Source: Staphylotrichum longicolle
Lineage: Eukaryota > Ascomycota > Sordariomycetes > Sordariales > Chaetomiaceae
NCBI GenBank assembly: GCA_019096155.1
Contig: JAHCVI010000001.1
Coordinates: 14,905,243 to 14,969,242 of the forward strand
Direction of reading: 5' to 3'
DNA length: 64,000 nt
Below, one piece after another: positions 23,212 to 33,000 of this stretch. Numbering within the stretch: position 1 is the stretch's first letter; each line of letters opens with the position of its first letter. Made by a program: the position numbers and the translations under genes. The notes below the pieces were generated by a model, which saw only the letters and a program-made list of their open reading frames with translations, was not told the DNA's origin and searched no databases.

Positions 23212-25262
23212 ATGGACGAAAATCTTGATGAACTAATTGCAGCGGCCAACCTAGAGACCGAGTTCCTGCTCGGACGCGTACGTCACCGCTTTCACGATGG
23301 GGCATCAACCTCTTCAACCAGAGAGGAAATCCGGAACATTCAAAATGAAATTGGCCGCGGGGCATCCGGAGTGGTCCGGAAGGAAGAACTCCATGTGAGC
23401 CCACCGCAGGAGCCACAACTCCGAGCAGTGAAGCAAATACGCAAGCTTCAGTCGAACCACGAGTCGACCTGGAGATACACGGACGAGTTGGCCGCGGTGG
23501 TCAAGTTTTCACAGCCTCAAGTAGGTAAACTGCGCAAATTATAGCGGGCGTTGATGCTGACCTGAAGCCATGCAGTTTGATCCGCACTTTGTGAACATCT
23601 TTGGTTGGTTCGAGAACGATGATTCTATATTCATTGCAATGGAATATCTTCCGTCCGGCGACCTTGAAGACGTGAGGAATGCTTCAGGTCCGTTCTCTGA
23701 ATTAGATACGACCCGTATCACCAAGCAACTTATTCAGGGCGTGCGCCATATGCACGAAAATGGTTTTGCTCACCGCGACCTGAAGCCCGGGGTATGTCTA
23801 CCTTAGGCACGGGTACGACCTTGCTGGTCACAACAGGATGCAACTAACTCGAAGGTAGAATATTCTTATATCTTCTCCTGCTCCTTTCTGGCAGGTCAAG
23901 ATCGCCGATTTTGGCATCAGCAAACAGGCCGTCCAAGGAGTCACACGCCAACACACAGCGAATATGTTTGGCACGCTGGGTTATGCCGCGCCCGAGGCTC
24001 TTGGATACTGGGACGAAAACAACGATACCATTTCGTACACCATGTCGGTGGATATCTGGGCAGCTGGGATCATTTGCCTCACTCTGCTGCTGGGGCGAGA
24101 GGTCTTCCCTCGCCAGGGTGATCTTTCGAAATACATTAACCGTCAAAGGCCGCTCGACTTCTCCCGAGCTGGAGGGGAGGAGTTAACCGATACATGTCGG
24201 GACTTTGTCTCACAGATGCTGGCACCGCATCCTGTAGAGCGACCCACGGCCATCTCCGCTCTTGCTCATCCATGGCTGCGACAGGCTGCTCTGCCGCCTC
24301 CGGACGATACTGAGATGGAAGATACCGAGATGCACGGTGCTCAGCACACAAGCCAGAGGGACACTGCTTCACCATCAACCGCACGCCACGTCAAACAAGA
24401 ATCTCCCGTCAAACAAGGATCTCCCGTCAAACAAGAATCTCCCGTCAAACAAGAATCTCCCGTCAGAGGGCAGACCCGACATTTGCCATACGCCAGACAA
24501 CAGGCAAAAACGGAGAGGAAACCAACTATGAAATCAGAAAAGAAAGACTCGATCAAGCTTGAACTGTACCCCGCAATGGATCCAGCTTCGCTCGAGCGGA
24601 TACATCACTTCCTTTCTTTGGACAGCATCCTGCTTACGCCCAAGTTCAGAGGTCTCTTTTCTCAGGAGGTAAGCACCGTCAGATCGTGTGTTGCCAACCC
24701 AGTTTCGACTAACCCATGTCGCAAATGTGCACGGCAGAACCGATATTTTGTCCTTCGCTCCGATAATGCCACCGATATTGAAACCAGTGCCGCCCACGAC
24801 GTGTGGACTGCAAGCCCACGCGTCAACAAGATTCTTGACAAGGCGTACGCGATGTCGGGGGGGCATGTGGTGATGCTTTTCTCTGTCATTCTGAGGTGCG
24901 TTGGCCAACCGTCATCGGAAACGTGCTGGGGAGGGAACACCAAGTCGTCAAGCAAGCTGAAAGAGAACCATGCTGATTCATGGATTAGCCGTAAATTCTG
25001 CGGCGTCGCACGCATGACGTCGGCCCTCGACTGGGACAATACAGATCCGCATTGGGTCGAGGACGTTTGGCAAGGGCGCTTTACGCTGGAATGGCTCAGC
25101 CTAACTGAGCTCTCATTTGATCGCGTGAAACACGTGCCAGTCAAGGAGAGCACCCCAGGGTTCCGGGCCATTTCATGCTATGATGGGACACAAATCTCGA
25201 AAGGGAGCGCATGGGAGCTGCTTCGCGCTTATAGCGCTGAGGAGAGGAGGCAACAGCCATGA
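23212..25262 (+). CDS. Ser/Thr protein kinase fused to a YTH domain
   Basis: Exons 23212-23520, 23576-23791, 23859-24668, 24738-24895 and 24989-25262 join in phase to 588 residues. The kinase is intact: GRGASG loop, Lys74 in RAVKQI, HRDLKPGN (169-176), DFG (192-194), PEALG for APE. A linker carries four tandem VKQE/G-SP repeats. Residues about 446-580 form a YTH domain: RYFVLRSDNATDIE, HDVWTASPRVNK, RKFCGVARMTS, DPHWVEDVWQGRF and VKHVPVKESTPGFRAI. The three aromatic-cage tryptophans of m6A readers align at W468, W520 and W525, with the W-x4-W spacing kept. Introns 1 and 2 sit at the same places as in the kinase-EH gene (after KFSxPx and after HRDLKPx, both phase 0). Expected activity: protein kinase with methylated-RNA binding; the pairing with pseudokinase 2 suggests joint function. 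Confidence 0.9.
24390..24461 (+). repeat. Four tandem 18-bp repeats encoding VKQ(E/G)SP
   Basis: The unit gtcaaacaagaatctccc is repeated four times; the second copy has ggatct for gaatct. It lies in the linker between kinase and YTH domains. Three copies read VKQE, which matches the sumoylation consensus (hydrophobic-Lys-x-Glu), next to SP sites. Confidence 0.9.
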
Positions 25263-26022
25263 CCGCGAAATACAAGCTTCGAGCAACTACTTATCCCCGG
25301 CGACTAAAGGTTTCAGGGCCTGTTTCTAGCACAGCTACTTCAACGAGAGGTGGTGTGTGGTTTTGACGAGGTGACGGACGGGTGGCAACGGGGACTGGGA
25401 AGACATTGAATTTACGTGCATGTGGTGGAGGAAGGGGTTTGCAACCATGAGACACTTTCTCGAGTGCCAACAGGACAGGGAGTCCAGATCCAGGGGGGAA
25501 AGTAGTCCCAACTTTTGGGTAAATGGGGGCAGTTCGAAAGAACGCTTAAAACAGATAATTTGGATCGATCCTCTTACATGACGCCCAGCGCCAGCAGTTG
25601 CCTTAGACACTGAGAGGCAAATGGATTGGATGGTTTACGCAGAACAGACGGCTACGTTTCCCGTGTTTCCGACGGCGGCCTCTCAGGGGCGCAGGCCGAA
25701 GTGCTCCATCCAAAATGCCACCTTACACGCGTGACGACGTCGTTAGCTGGTCTAAACTAACCCGGATATGGCCTTGTCAGGATCACCAACGAAATGAGCC
25801 TCCCTAAGCACGCTCCACAGGACCGTTGAACTGCAAATCCAGACACTGATGAACAAAATCAAACAATGCTGTCCGTCGAAGTCGACACAGCCCCGTCCTG
25901 GGCTACCTCGGGACGCCCACCTTTCAGTCGCCGACGTCAAATGACTGCCACGATTCTGCGGCAATCCCTCGCACTTCCAACGTCCACGCATCTCCGCATT
26001 CCCTAACTACCCCCGAGTCACC
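25263..26022. other. Intergenic, no supported gene
   Basis: Holds the 3' flank of the kinase-YTH gene and the promoter of the DUF7136 gene. Nothing else recognised. Confidence 0.5.
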
Positions 26023-27009
26023 ATGGGCTATTCTCTCTGGAAGTTCGTCATGTTGGTGATCGCGGCCAGCGCCCAGCAGACACCGCCCGCGCGACCCACC
26101 ATCGCCAACCAGACTTTCGAGGTCGACATCGTCTTCCCGCGCTCGACGGGGCAGACGTACGCCATGCGCGAGTGGCAGACGTTCAAAGCAAACGAGATCA
26201 TTCCCCTGGTCCTCGCCGTGCAAAACCTGACGGAGTGGAACATTGGCAACCTGAGCATCCAATGGGAGTGGTACATTTACGCCGTCGCGGCCCCTGATTA
26301 CCAACCAGTTCTCTGGCTCGACGGCGGCGTGTTCAATACCGTCGACGCAACGAAGACGGACCCGGCCTTCCTCGTCGCCGCCACCAACTCCTCCACTTGG
26401 TATGAGAGCCTCGGCGGCATTCAAGTCCCGCCCAAGGTCGCGGGCGATCTCTACCAGTTCCAGTGGACCGCCTACTACGACTGGCCCGACTCTCGCTGCG
26501 CGTTCCGCCATCGGCGCGGCGAGCTGCCCAACATCAGGGCCCTCCAGACTCCGTACCGCGGCGGCTTCTATCTCGGGTCGACTTTCGACGTGCTGTCCGA
26601 CGCCGAGCAACGCCGCGCCAACTTCAGCACCGCGGTCGTGTCCATCCCCCAGGCGCCCCAATGCCCGGAGACCGTTGCCGTCTTTCAGATCGGCGGCAGC
26701 GCCAACGCGACCGAGACCGATTGCGCGGTGGAGATCGCCGGCATCAATCCCAACACCACCATCCCCGAGGGGACGAGCCGAGGCAACCCGTGCGCCGTCC
26801 AGATCGACAACGCCATGGCGAGCAGCCTCTCGAGCCGCGTGGCGAGCGCGACCTCGGCTTGGGCCGCGACTTCGACGACGAAGACGACGATGACAAGAAC
26901 GCGCGCCGTCCCTACGGCGACGAGCCGTGGCGCCGCGGGGGTTGCGCTGCCGGTGCAGACGGCCGTCGCTGCGGCGGCTTGCCTCCTTTGCGGGTTGGCG
27001 CTTTCTTGA
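26023..27009 (+). CDS. Secreted DUF7136-type protein, probably GPI-anchored
   Basis: A single exon encodes 328 residues. A signal peptide (MGYSLWKFVMLVIAASAQQ) is followed by a beta-rich ectodomain with the DUF7136 pattern: VDIVFPRSTGQTYA, FPLVLAVQN-like IIPLVLAVQNLTEW, and WTAYYDWPDSRC. Several N-x-S/T sites and paired cysteines fit an extracellular fold. The C-terminus is Ser/Thr-rich (SATSAWAATSTTKTT) and ends in a hydrophobic tail (AVAAAACLLCGLALS) after small residues, the layout of a GPI signal. Biochemical role is unknown for this family. A short intron inside the region around 26515 cannot be ruled out but is not needed. Confidence 0.8.
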   Translation: MGYSLWKFVMLVIAASAQQTPPARPTIANQTFEVDIVFPRSTGQTYAMREWQTFKANEIIPLVLAVQNLTEWNIGNLSIQWEWYIYAVAAPDYQPVLWLDGGVFNTVDATKTDPAFLVAATNSSTWYESLGGIQVPPKVAGDLYQFQWTAYYDWPDSRCAFRHRRGELPNIRALQTPYRGGFYLGSTFDVLSDAEQRRANFSTAVVSIPQAPQCPETVAVFQIGGSANATETDCAVEIAGINPNTTIPEGTSRGNPCAVQIDNAMASSLSSRVASATSAWAATSTTKTTMTRTRAVPTATSRGAAGVALPVQTAVAAAACLLCGLALS

Positions 27010-27583
27010 GGGACTGAAGGAGCAGCTAGACTTGAAAATCCTTTGTGGGTGCGGATGCATGCACCTAATCATGGTGTCTGTTTGTCACGCTGCGAGGCCC
27101 ACACTCCCCGCCGCTCCGACCTCTAGTTCCGGTCGATGGGGGGACCTCAAAACTTACACCATCCCTCCCGTCGGTCGCAGAAGAGTGGCAGACGCGTCCG
27201 GAGCCAAGTATGTAGGTGGATTTGTTGGGACAACTTCGCCTGCGGGGATCATAGGGAGTGTGTGAAACTGTGTCGCGCTTGAGGCTGGCGTTCACGGAGA
27301 ATAGGGAGGATGATGTGGTGGGAAGGGGAAGGGATGGGTTTGTGAGCAGGAGGGGATATGCGGCGTGGCGTTTTTGACGGAGGTGCTAGGGAGGGTGAGA
27401 GGGATTGTGGGGGGTTTGAGAACACTGTTCATGTCAACACGATTCACGAAGAAGGGCAAGCACTGATTCCAGCGGAAACAAAGAGCCCAATATGACCAAA
27501 GAAGCCACTTTCTCATTTTCCTGCAGTCAAACATCTTCGCAGCTCACTACCTAGGGAGTAAAAATGCCCTGACATCCTGTTCC
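27010..27583. other. Intergenic between convergent genes
   Basis: 3' flanks of the DUF7136 gene and the Vps62-domain gene. Purine-rich stretch (ggaagggg-type runs) at 27300-27420; no gene seen. Confidence 0.45.
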
Positions 27584-29062
27584 TCAGTATCCACCATTCC
27601 AGGTGCTCTTCGTGATTGGAGCGCCAGGGCCGTTGACATCGTCCTTCACGAAGAACGGTAGGATCTCCGCCGCAAGGAGCAGCAGAAGACTGCCCGGAAG
27701 GAAAGGAGCGAGCGGGCCAGCAGCGGCTTGGATGATTTGCTTGACCGTGTTGGCGCTGATGTGAGTCGCGGTTCCCTCAGGACCCCAGCGGAATGGGTAG
27801 GTGACCCATGCGGGAACGGGGTACGCGTCTGCACCCTTGAGCCAGTCCGCCGAGACGATCTGGTAGTTCTGAGAGCAGTCGAGGGACAATCCGCCATTGG
27901 CTGTGTCGTTCCGCAGGAAGAACTCGATGCCGGCTGGGATGCCGACGGGCGGGACCTTGTAGTGCTCCGTGTAGTTGCTGTCGGCGCTCGGGTAGTTGGC
28001 GTGGCCGTTACGCGACGAGTACACAATGGGGTGCGTGCCCTGGGCCATGCGGAAGCTCGACGAGATCTGCTCCTGGTCGAACCACTGACCTCCAGAGTGC
28101 TGCGAGAGCCAGATGTTGGTCATCTCCTTGGTGTCGTTGTCAATGCGGACCACGACGCATTCCCAATCCCCAAAGTGTTCACCCAAGGGGGCGAGATTGA
28201 CATCGCCCGTGTGGACGATTGTGTCAAACACCAGGCCGTTGATGTGCGCCGTCCCGGGGCCGTTGTAGGCAGAGAATAGCCAGAACTGCAGGTCCGTGTA
28301 GCTCATGCCCTGCACCCAGTATGCGTGCACATAAGCCTTGGCCGAGCTGAAGTCTCCTCCCTTCGCACCGTCCTCCAGCTCAAGATAGAATTGCTTGTCG
28401 TCTCCTGCCTGAGGAAGCTGATCAATGGCCGGGTGGACAATCCTGTTTCCAGACTTGCTGTCGACGAGGGTGCTGTGCTGCAGAAAGTACTCGATAGACG
28501 TGTTGACGTAGGCCTCGTTCGGATGCAGCTGGAGAACCGGAGCATAAGTGCTGATGGCTTGTTCAAGGTCGGCTCGAGTCAAGGAGTGGGAAACCTCGGA
28601 AATGATGAACTTCTCGTAAAGGCCAATACTGGCCTGGCAGTTCACGATCCCAAAAGGAGTCGGGACTGGGACCGGAGCGGCGCCATCCATCCTGAGATAG
28701 ACGCCAGGCCACTGCACACTCTCGATGGCAGTGGTCCCATCGGATTGCGGGATGAAGCGGAATCGTTCGTAGGGCCCATGCCCGAACTGAGCATTGACAC
28801 CGCCGCTGCCAGGGTCGCTGAAGCCGTGCACAGTGCTGGCATCCACACGAAGGTAGACATTGGGGAATGCCGTCGAACCAATCACAACCACATCGTCGGC
28901 CTCACCGGCAGGCTTTTCGATCCGGAAAGTTTCCCAAGGACCCGCGTAGCCTTGGATATTGACCGTTCCGGCGCCGTCGTCGAAGCCGCGCGTAACTGCT
29001 GTGCCATCAAGGCGGAGATAGCAGTTCGGAAAGTGCGCCGAGCGAATGGTAACGGTTGCCAT
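27584..29062 (-). CDS. N-terminal beta-trefoil plus Vps62 (DUF946) domain protein
   Basis: The exon is open from 29143, but the ATG at 29062 (MATVTIRSA) starts exactly at the first repeat and is preferred, giving 492 residues. Residues 1-150 are three fascin-like trefoil repeats: FPNCYLRLDG..GPWETFRI, FPNVYLRVDA..GPYERFRF and WPGVYLRMDG..GLYEKFII. The remainder is a Vps62-related domain (YAPVLQLHPNEAYVNTSIEY, GEHFGDWECVVVRI, SRNGHANYPS, WVTYPFRWGPEG). The Vps62 family is linked to vacuolar protein sorting by a yeast screen, but its molecular function is poorly defined. A hydrophobic stretch near the C-terminus (FLPGSLLLLLAAEILPFF) could contact membrane. No signal peptide is visible. The combination suggests carbohydrate or protein recognition by the trefoil tied to the Vps62 module. 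Confidence 0.85.
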   Translation of the reverse strand: MATVTIRSAHFPNCYLRLDGTAVTRGFDDGAGTVNIQGYAGPWETFRIEKPAGEADDVVVIGSTAFPNVYLRVDASTVHGFSDPGSGGVNAQFGHGPYERFRFIPQSDGTTAIESVQWPGVYLRMDGAAPVPVPTPFGIVNCQASIGLYEKFIISEVSHSLTRADLEQAISTYAPVLQLHPNEAYVNTSIEYFLQHSTLVDSKSGNRIVHPAIDQLPQAGDDKQFYLELEDGAKGGDFSSAKAYVHAYWVQGMSYTDLQFWLFSAYNGPGTAHINGLVFDTIVHTGDVNLAPLGEHFGDWECVVVRIDNDTKEMTNIWLSQHSGGQWFDQEQISSSFRMAQGTHPIVYSSRNGHANYPSADSNYTEHYKVPPVGIPAGIEFFLRNDTANGGLSLDCSQNYQIVSADWLKGADAYPVPAWVTYPFRWGPEGTATHISANTVKQIIQAAAGPLAPFLPGSLLLLLAAEILPFFVKDDVNGPGAPITKSTWNGGY

Positions 29063-30083
29063 TCTGCTGGTGAGAAATGCACAAGGAGACGTTTCAAAGT
29101 AGAAGCTCAGTTTCTGATGTGACTGAATGTTGTTGATGAACATCGTCTATCGGCTGGGGAATGACGAAGTATTTGTGCAAGATTGGGAGACTGAGAGACT
29201 GGCTAACTTTGCCTATCCACCGGAGGAGCTTCTGTTTGATGCAAAGCCAACTTAGCCGAGTCAAGTGTCACCACATCGTCGTGGCTGGCTGAGGTTTCTG
29301 TTTTGATGTTTGGATTTCTCGGTATTCCACCAAGGAATTGACAACGTGGGAGCACATACAGTGAGCTAGTGTGTATTGACGGAGTGTGGCTGAGGATCTC
29401 GGTATGACCTGTAGGCTCCGCCAATGGGATTTGCAGTGTGATCACGCATACAGTGAGCTAGTGTCGGAGCTGGCGAGGGCTGAGGGTTTCGTTAAGCATT
29501 CATCGTCGTGGCTGGCCGAACTAGAGCGTCCTGGGACGGTTCCGCCAGAGCTAAAGCGGAAGCGGTTGGATTGAGTGAAGGTTGCGTGGCCGCCGCCTGT
29601 CCCCGTCCCGTCGGTCTCTTGTGTTCTGTGCGCCATTACAGACGCTGCTGGTCACAGGAGAGCCGACCTTCTGTTTTGGACAGTTGTGGCACCCAGTTTT
29701 GGGCTCGTCGCACTTCCGCTCTGGAAGGCCCGCGAATCTGACCTTCGTTCCTCTTCGAGGACGGGACAGAATGCCGTGCATACTAAGTTGGCGTGTGTGG
29801 TGCGCAGCTCCACAACGAATCACAGGCACGCCATCTAAGGGTGACTCGGAGGCGACGTGAGCCTCGTACATTCCGTCTTCGGTTTGCCGAGTCAGTCAAG
29901 TCCAGAACTGCTTTGCCCCCTTAGGGAGGGCTGCAATGCTGGAAAAGCGAATCTGTTGCCCACAAAGGAAACAGGATGGTTCAGCCCCTTTCCAGCTACT
30001 GCTGCTGCCCAAAGCCTGCGCTTCTCCACACTGAAGGTCCGCGACATTCGACTGTTCTAATTCCAGGTGCAGCTACGATGAGA
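29063..30083. other. Intergenic with short direct repeats
   Basis: About 1 kb between the start of the trefoil-Vps62 gene and the 3' end of the ABC transporter gene. Contains a pair of 18-bp and a pair of 16-bp direct repeats (listed separately). No gene is supported. Confidence 0.5.
29274..29516. repeat. Two interleaved pairs of short direct repeats
   Basis: catacagtgagctagtgt occurs at 29355-29372 and 29447-29464; catcgtcgtggctggc occurs at 29274-29289 and 29501-29516. The order is B-A-A-B. They are perfect and on the same strand, in noncoding sequence. Could mark a small old rearrangement. Confidence 0.75.
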
Positions 30084-33000
30084 TCACTCTTGTTGCCTTC
30101 CAGAGACATCTGAAACGATGGTCGCTGGTGTAAGTCGCCCCCGTAGAGAGCTTATGACTAAGGGGTGGTAGTGATTTGGAAGCTTGAGATTCGACTCGGG
30201 CTCAGACCCAACCCGATACATGTCTTGACCTAACCTTTGCGCCTCACACATCTTCGCATATATCCCACCACGCTCAATAAGCTCTCCATGTGTCCCGCTC
30301 TCGGCAATGATTCCACCGTGGAAGACGAAGATACGACTCGCTTCCCGGATTGTGGACAGTCGATGGGCGACAGCAACAGTGATCCTCTTTCCAGTCGTTG
30401 CCGCCTTCGCCAACGCGCCCTGAACAATGCGCTCCGACTCCGTATCCAGCGCGCTCGTCGCCTCGTCCAACAAGATCACGGCCGGCTTCCTGATGAGGGC
30501 GCGAGCAATCGCGATCCTCTGCCGCTGGCCGCCCGAGAGCTGGCTGCCGCCCGTTCCGCAGGGCGTATCGAGGCCCTCTGGAAGCGAGGCTACAAAGTCC
30601 CACGCATTGGCAGCACGGCAGGCTTCCTCGAGCTGAGAGTCTGGCAGCGGGCCAGAGGTGGTCGTGTCGACGCCCTGTGAGATGTTGTCCCGGATGGTGC
30701 CTGGGAACAGTGTCGGCTCTTGCTGCACAAGAGAAACGTTATTGCGATAGAGAAATGGGCTGATCGAGTTCAGAGGTGATGAATCAACCGTGATGGTGCC
30801 GCTGACGGGGTCGTAGAAACGCTGCAGCAATGAAATCATTGTGCTCTTGCCACAGCCTGACGGCCCGACAAAGGCGACGAACTCGCCAGGCTGAATCTAG
30901 AGTTTGAGAATGGTCAGCGTATTCCGTAGAGGAAGGGAATGCGACTCACGGTGAGAGAAATGCCCTTGAGGACTCGGTTTTGCGGCATCAGAGGGTAGGC
31001 GAACTGAACGTTTTCCAGATTGAAAGACTTGCATCCGTCTTCCGGCCCTTTCCCACTATTCTTGGGAGTTTCCTGAATCGTTGGCTCGAGGGCAGATATC
31101 CAGAAATAGTAGTTGGCGGCTTTGTGGCCCGATGTGAAATCTTCGAGACAAGGCCGTTAGTGCTGCCAAAGCGTCAGGGTGCTGATGAGACTCACTGCCT
31201 GCGAAGACAAACAACTGGCTTGTCGCCTGACCAGAAAAGTAGACGCCTAGGAAGGAGACGATGAACTGATAGAAGTTGATGTAGGCGTCGTCGATAAGCT
31301 TTGATCCCCACCTAAGCACGGTCAGAAAATGTCGAAGGGAAACAGGGACAGAGGGTCCTTACCAAAAGCCAAGAGCAAGAACAAAGTATTCGATTGCCTG
31401 AGTCAGCGAGAACCAAATCATCATATAAAACAGGGACGGCGCCGAGTTGTGGATGGCCACGTCCAGCTCGTGCGTGTACTTGTCCAGCATCTTCTGCTCA
31501 AGCGCCAACGAGGAGACGGTGCGTACCGCCATCACAGCCTCGGACGCGACGGACGAGCTCCGCAAGAACGACTTATCCATGGCATTCTCCATCTTCACTT
31601 CGAGCCGTATACGTACCCACCCAGCCAGAAGCATAGGCGGAAGTCCAGCGAAGACGCCGACCAAGCCAAGGCGCCACGCAACTGAGAGCGAGAGGACACT
31701 ACACGCTGTCAAGTTGATGACGGCGAGAACAAGAAGAGCAACGTTGAAGCCCATGAACTCGAACACCGCTTGGGGATAGGAGTCGAGGCGGCTGGTCAGC
31801 GTGCCGATCGTGTTTTCGGGCCGATCGAAAAACTGCAGGTCTTGACGGAGGATGGAGTCCAGGAGTTCTTTCCGCATCTTCCGGCCGAGGGTCTCCATGT
31901 GGTCAGCAATCGTATGGATATAAGCAAAGGTCGGTTAGGTACCTACCTGGGCGATCATATTGCTGGACCATCCCATGAGGAAATAGCCAATCAGACACCC
32001 AAAGGCGATGACGAGAAACATGAGGGAGATGAAGTTGCCTCGAGACACCATGTCGGGGGATGAGAAGACGTCGAGGATGTTGCCGAGGAGCAGGGCTTGC
32101 GCAGGAAATAGGGCAGCTAAAAAATTATTAGTTTTCACTGGAAAATAGGGCGGTTGACCTACCTCCGATGAAGCAGGAAATGAGCGCCAGAAGATACCAG
32201 GGCTTCAACTCCGGCGTGCAGCACACCAGCTTGATGACGGTAGTGACCAGGCCCCTCTGCTTGAACAATGCGAAATCATCTCGGTCCTTGAGCGAACTAA
32301 ATTGTCTCTCCTCGGTCGTTTTGATCTTGACGAGCGGGTGGTCCGCGCCAGGGACGTCGTCAAGGGTGGAGTCCTCATCTGAGAGGCGCTCCACGGTCGG
32401 CTGGGTCTCGGTTGGGGATAGGTCCTGTGCCTTGACGAGATCGTGATAGATTCCGTTCGATGCCATCAGATCATCATGGCAACCCTGTTCAGCGATACGG
32501 CCCGATGACATGACCACAATGTGGTCAGCGTTCCGGATGGTTGCCAGTTTATGGGCAATGACGATGGTTGTCCGGTTCTGGGAGGCTCTGTTGAGAGATT
32601 CCTGAACCACACCTTCCGCGTGAGGGTCAAGAGCACTGGTCGCTTCGTCGAGGAGAAGAACCTGCGGGTCAGATATGAGACTCCGAGCGATGGCAATACG
32701 CTGCTTCTGTCCGCCGGAGAGGAGACCGCCCCTCTCTCCAATCCTCGTGTCGTACCCTTGCGGGAGGCCGACGATAAAATCGTGTGCAAAGGCGAGCTTA
32801 GCAGCGTCTTCGACGCGTCGTCGTTGCTCCTCTTGCGTGGCTGTCTCCCAAGGTGTCCCGACGAGGCCATTGGAGATGTTCTCCAGTACGGTGCCGTTGA
32901 AGAGAACAGGTTCCTAGATGCAGATTCGATTGTGAGCGACTTTGGCAATGTGTGAGGGGAGAGACATGGGGCGAGGGCCTCCTACCTGTTGCACAAGACG

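Noticed and set aside
24896..24988. In-frame insertion inside the YTH domain
   Set aside because: The 93-nt segment has gtgcgt donor, gctgat branch and attag acceptor borders, and its removal rejoins conserved YTH strands (LFSVIL to SRKFCGV).
30237..30680. Plus-strand open frames over the ABC transporter
   Set aside because: Shadows of the nucleotide-binding domain on the opposite strand, without family motifs.
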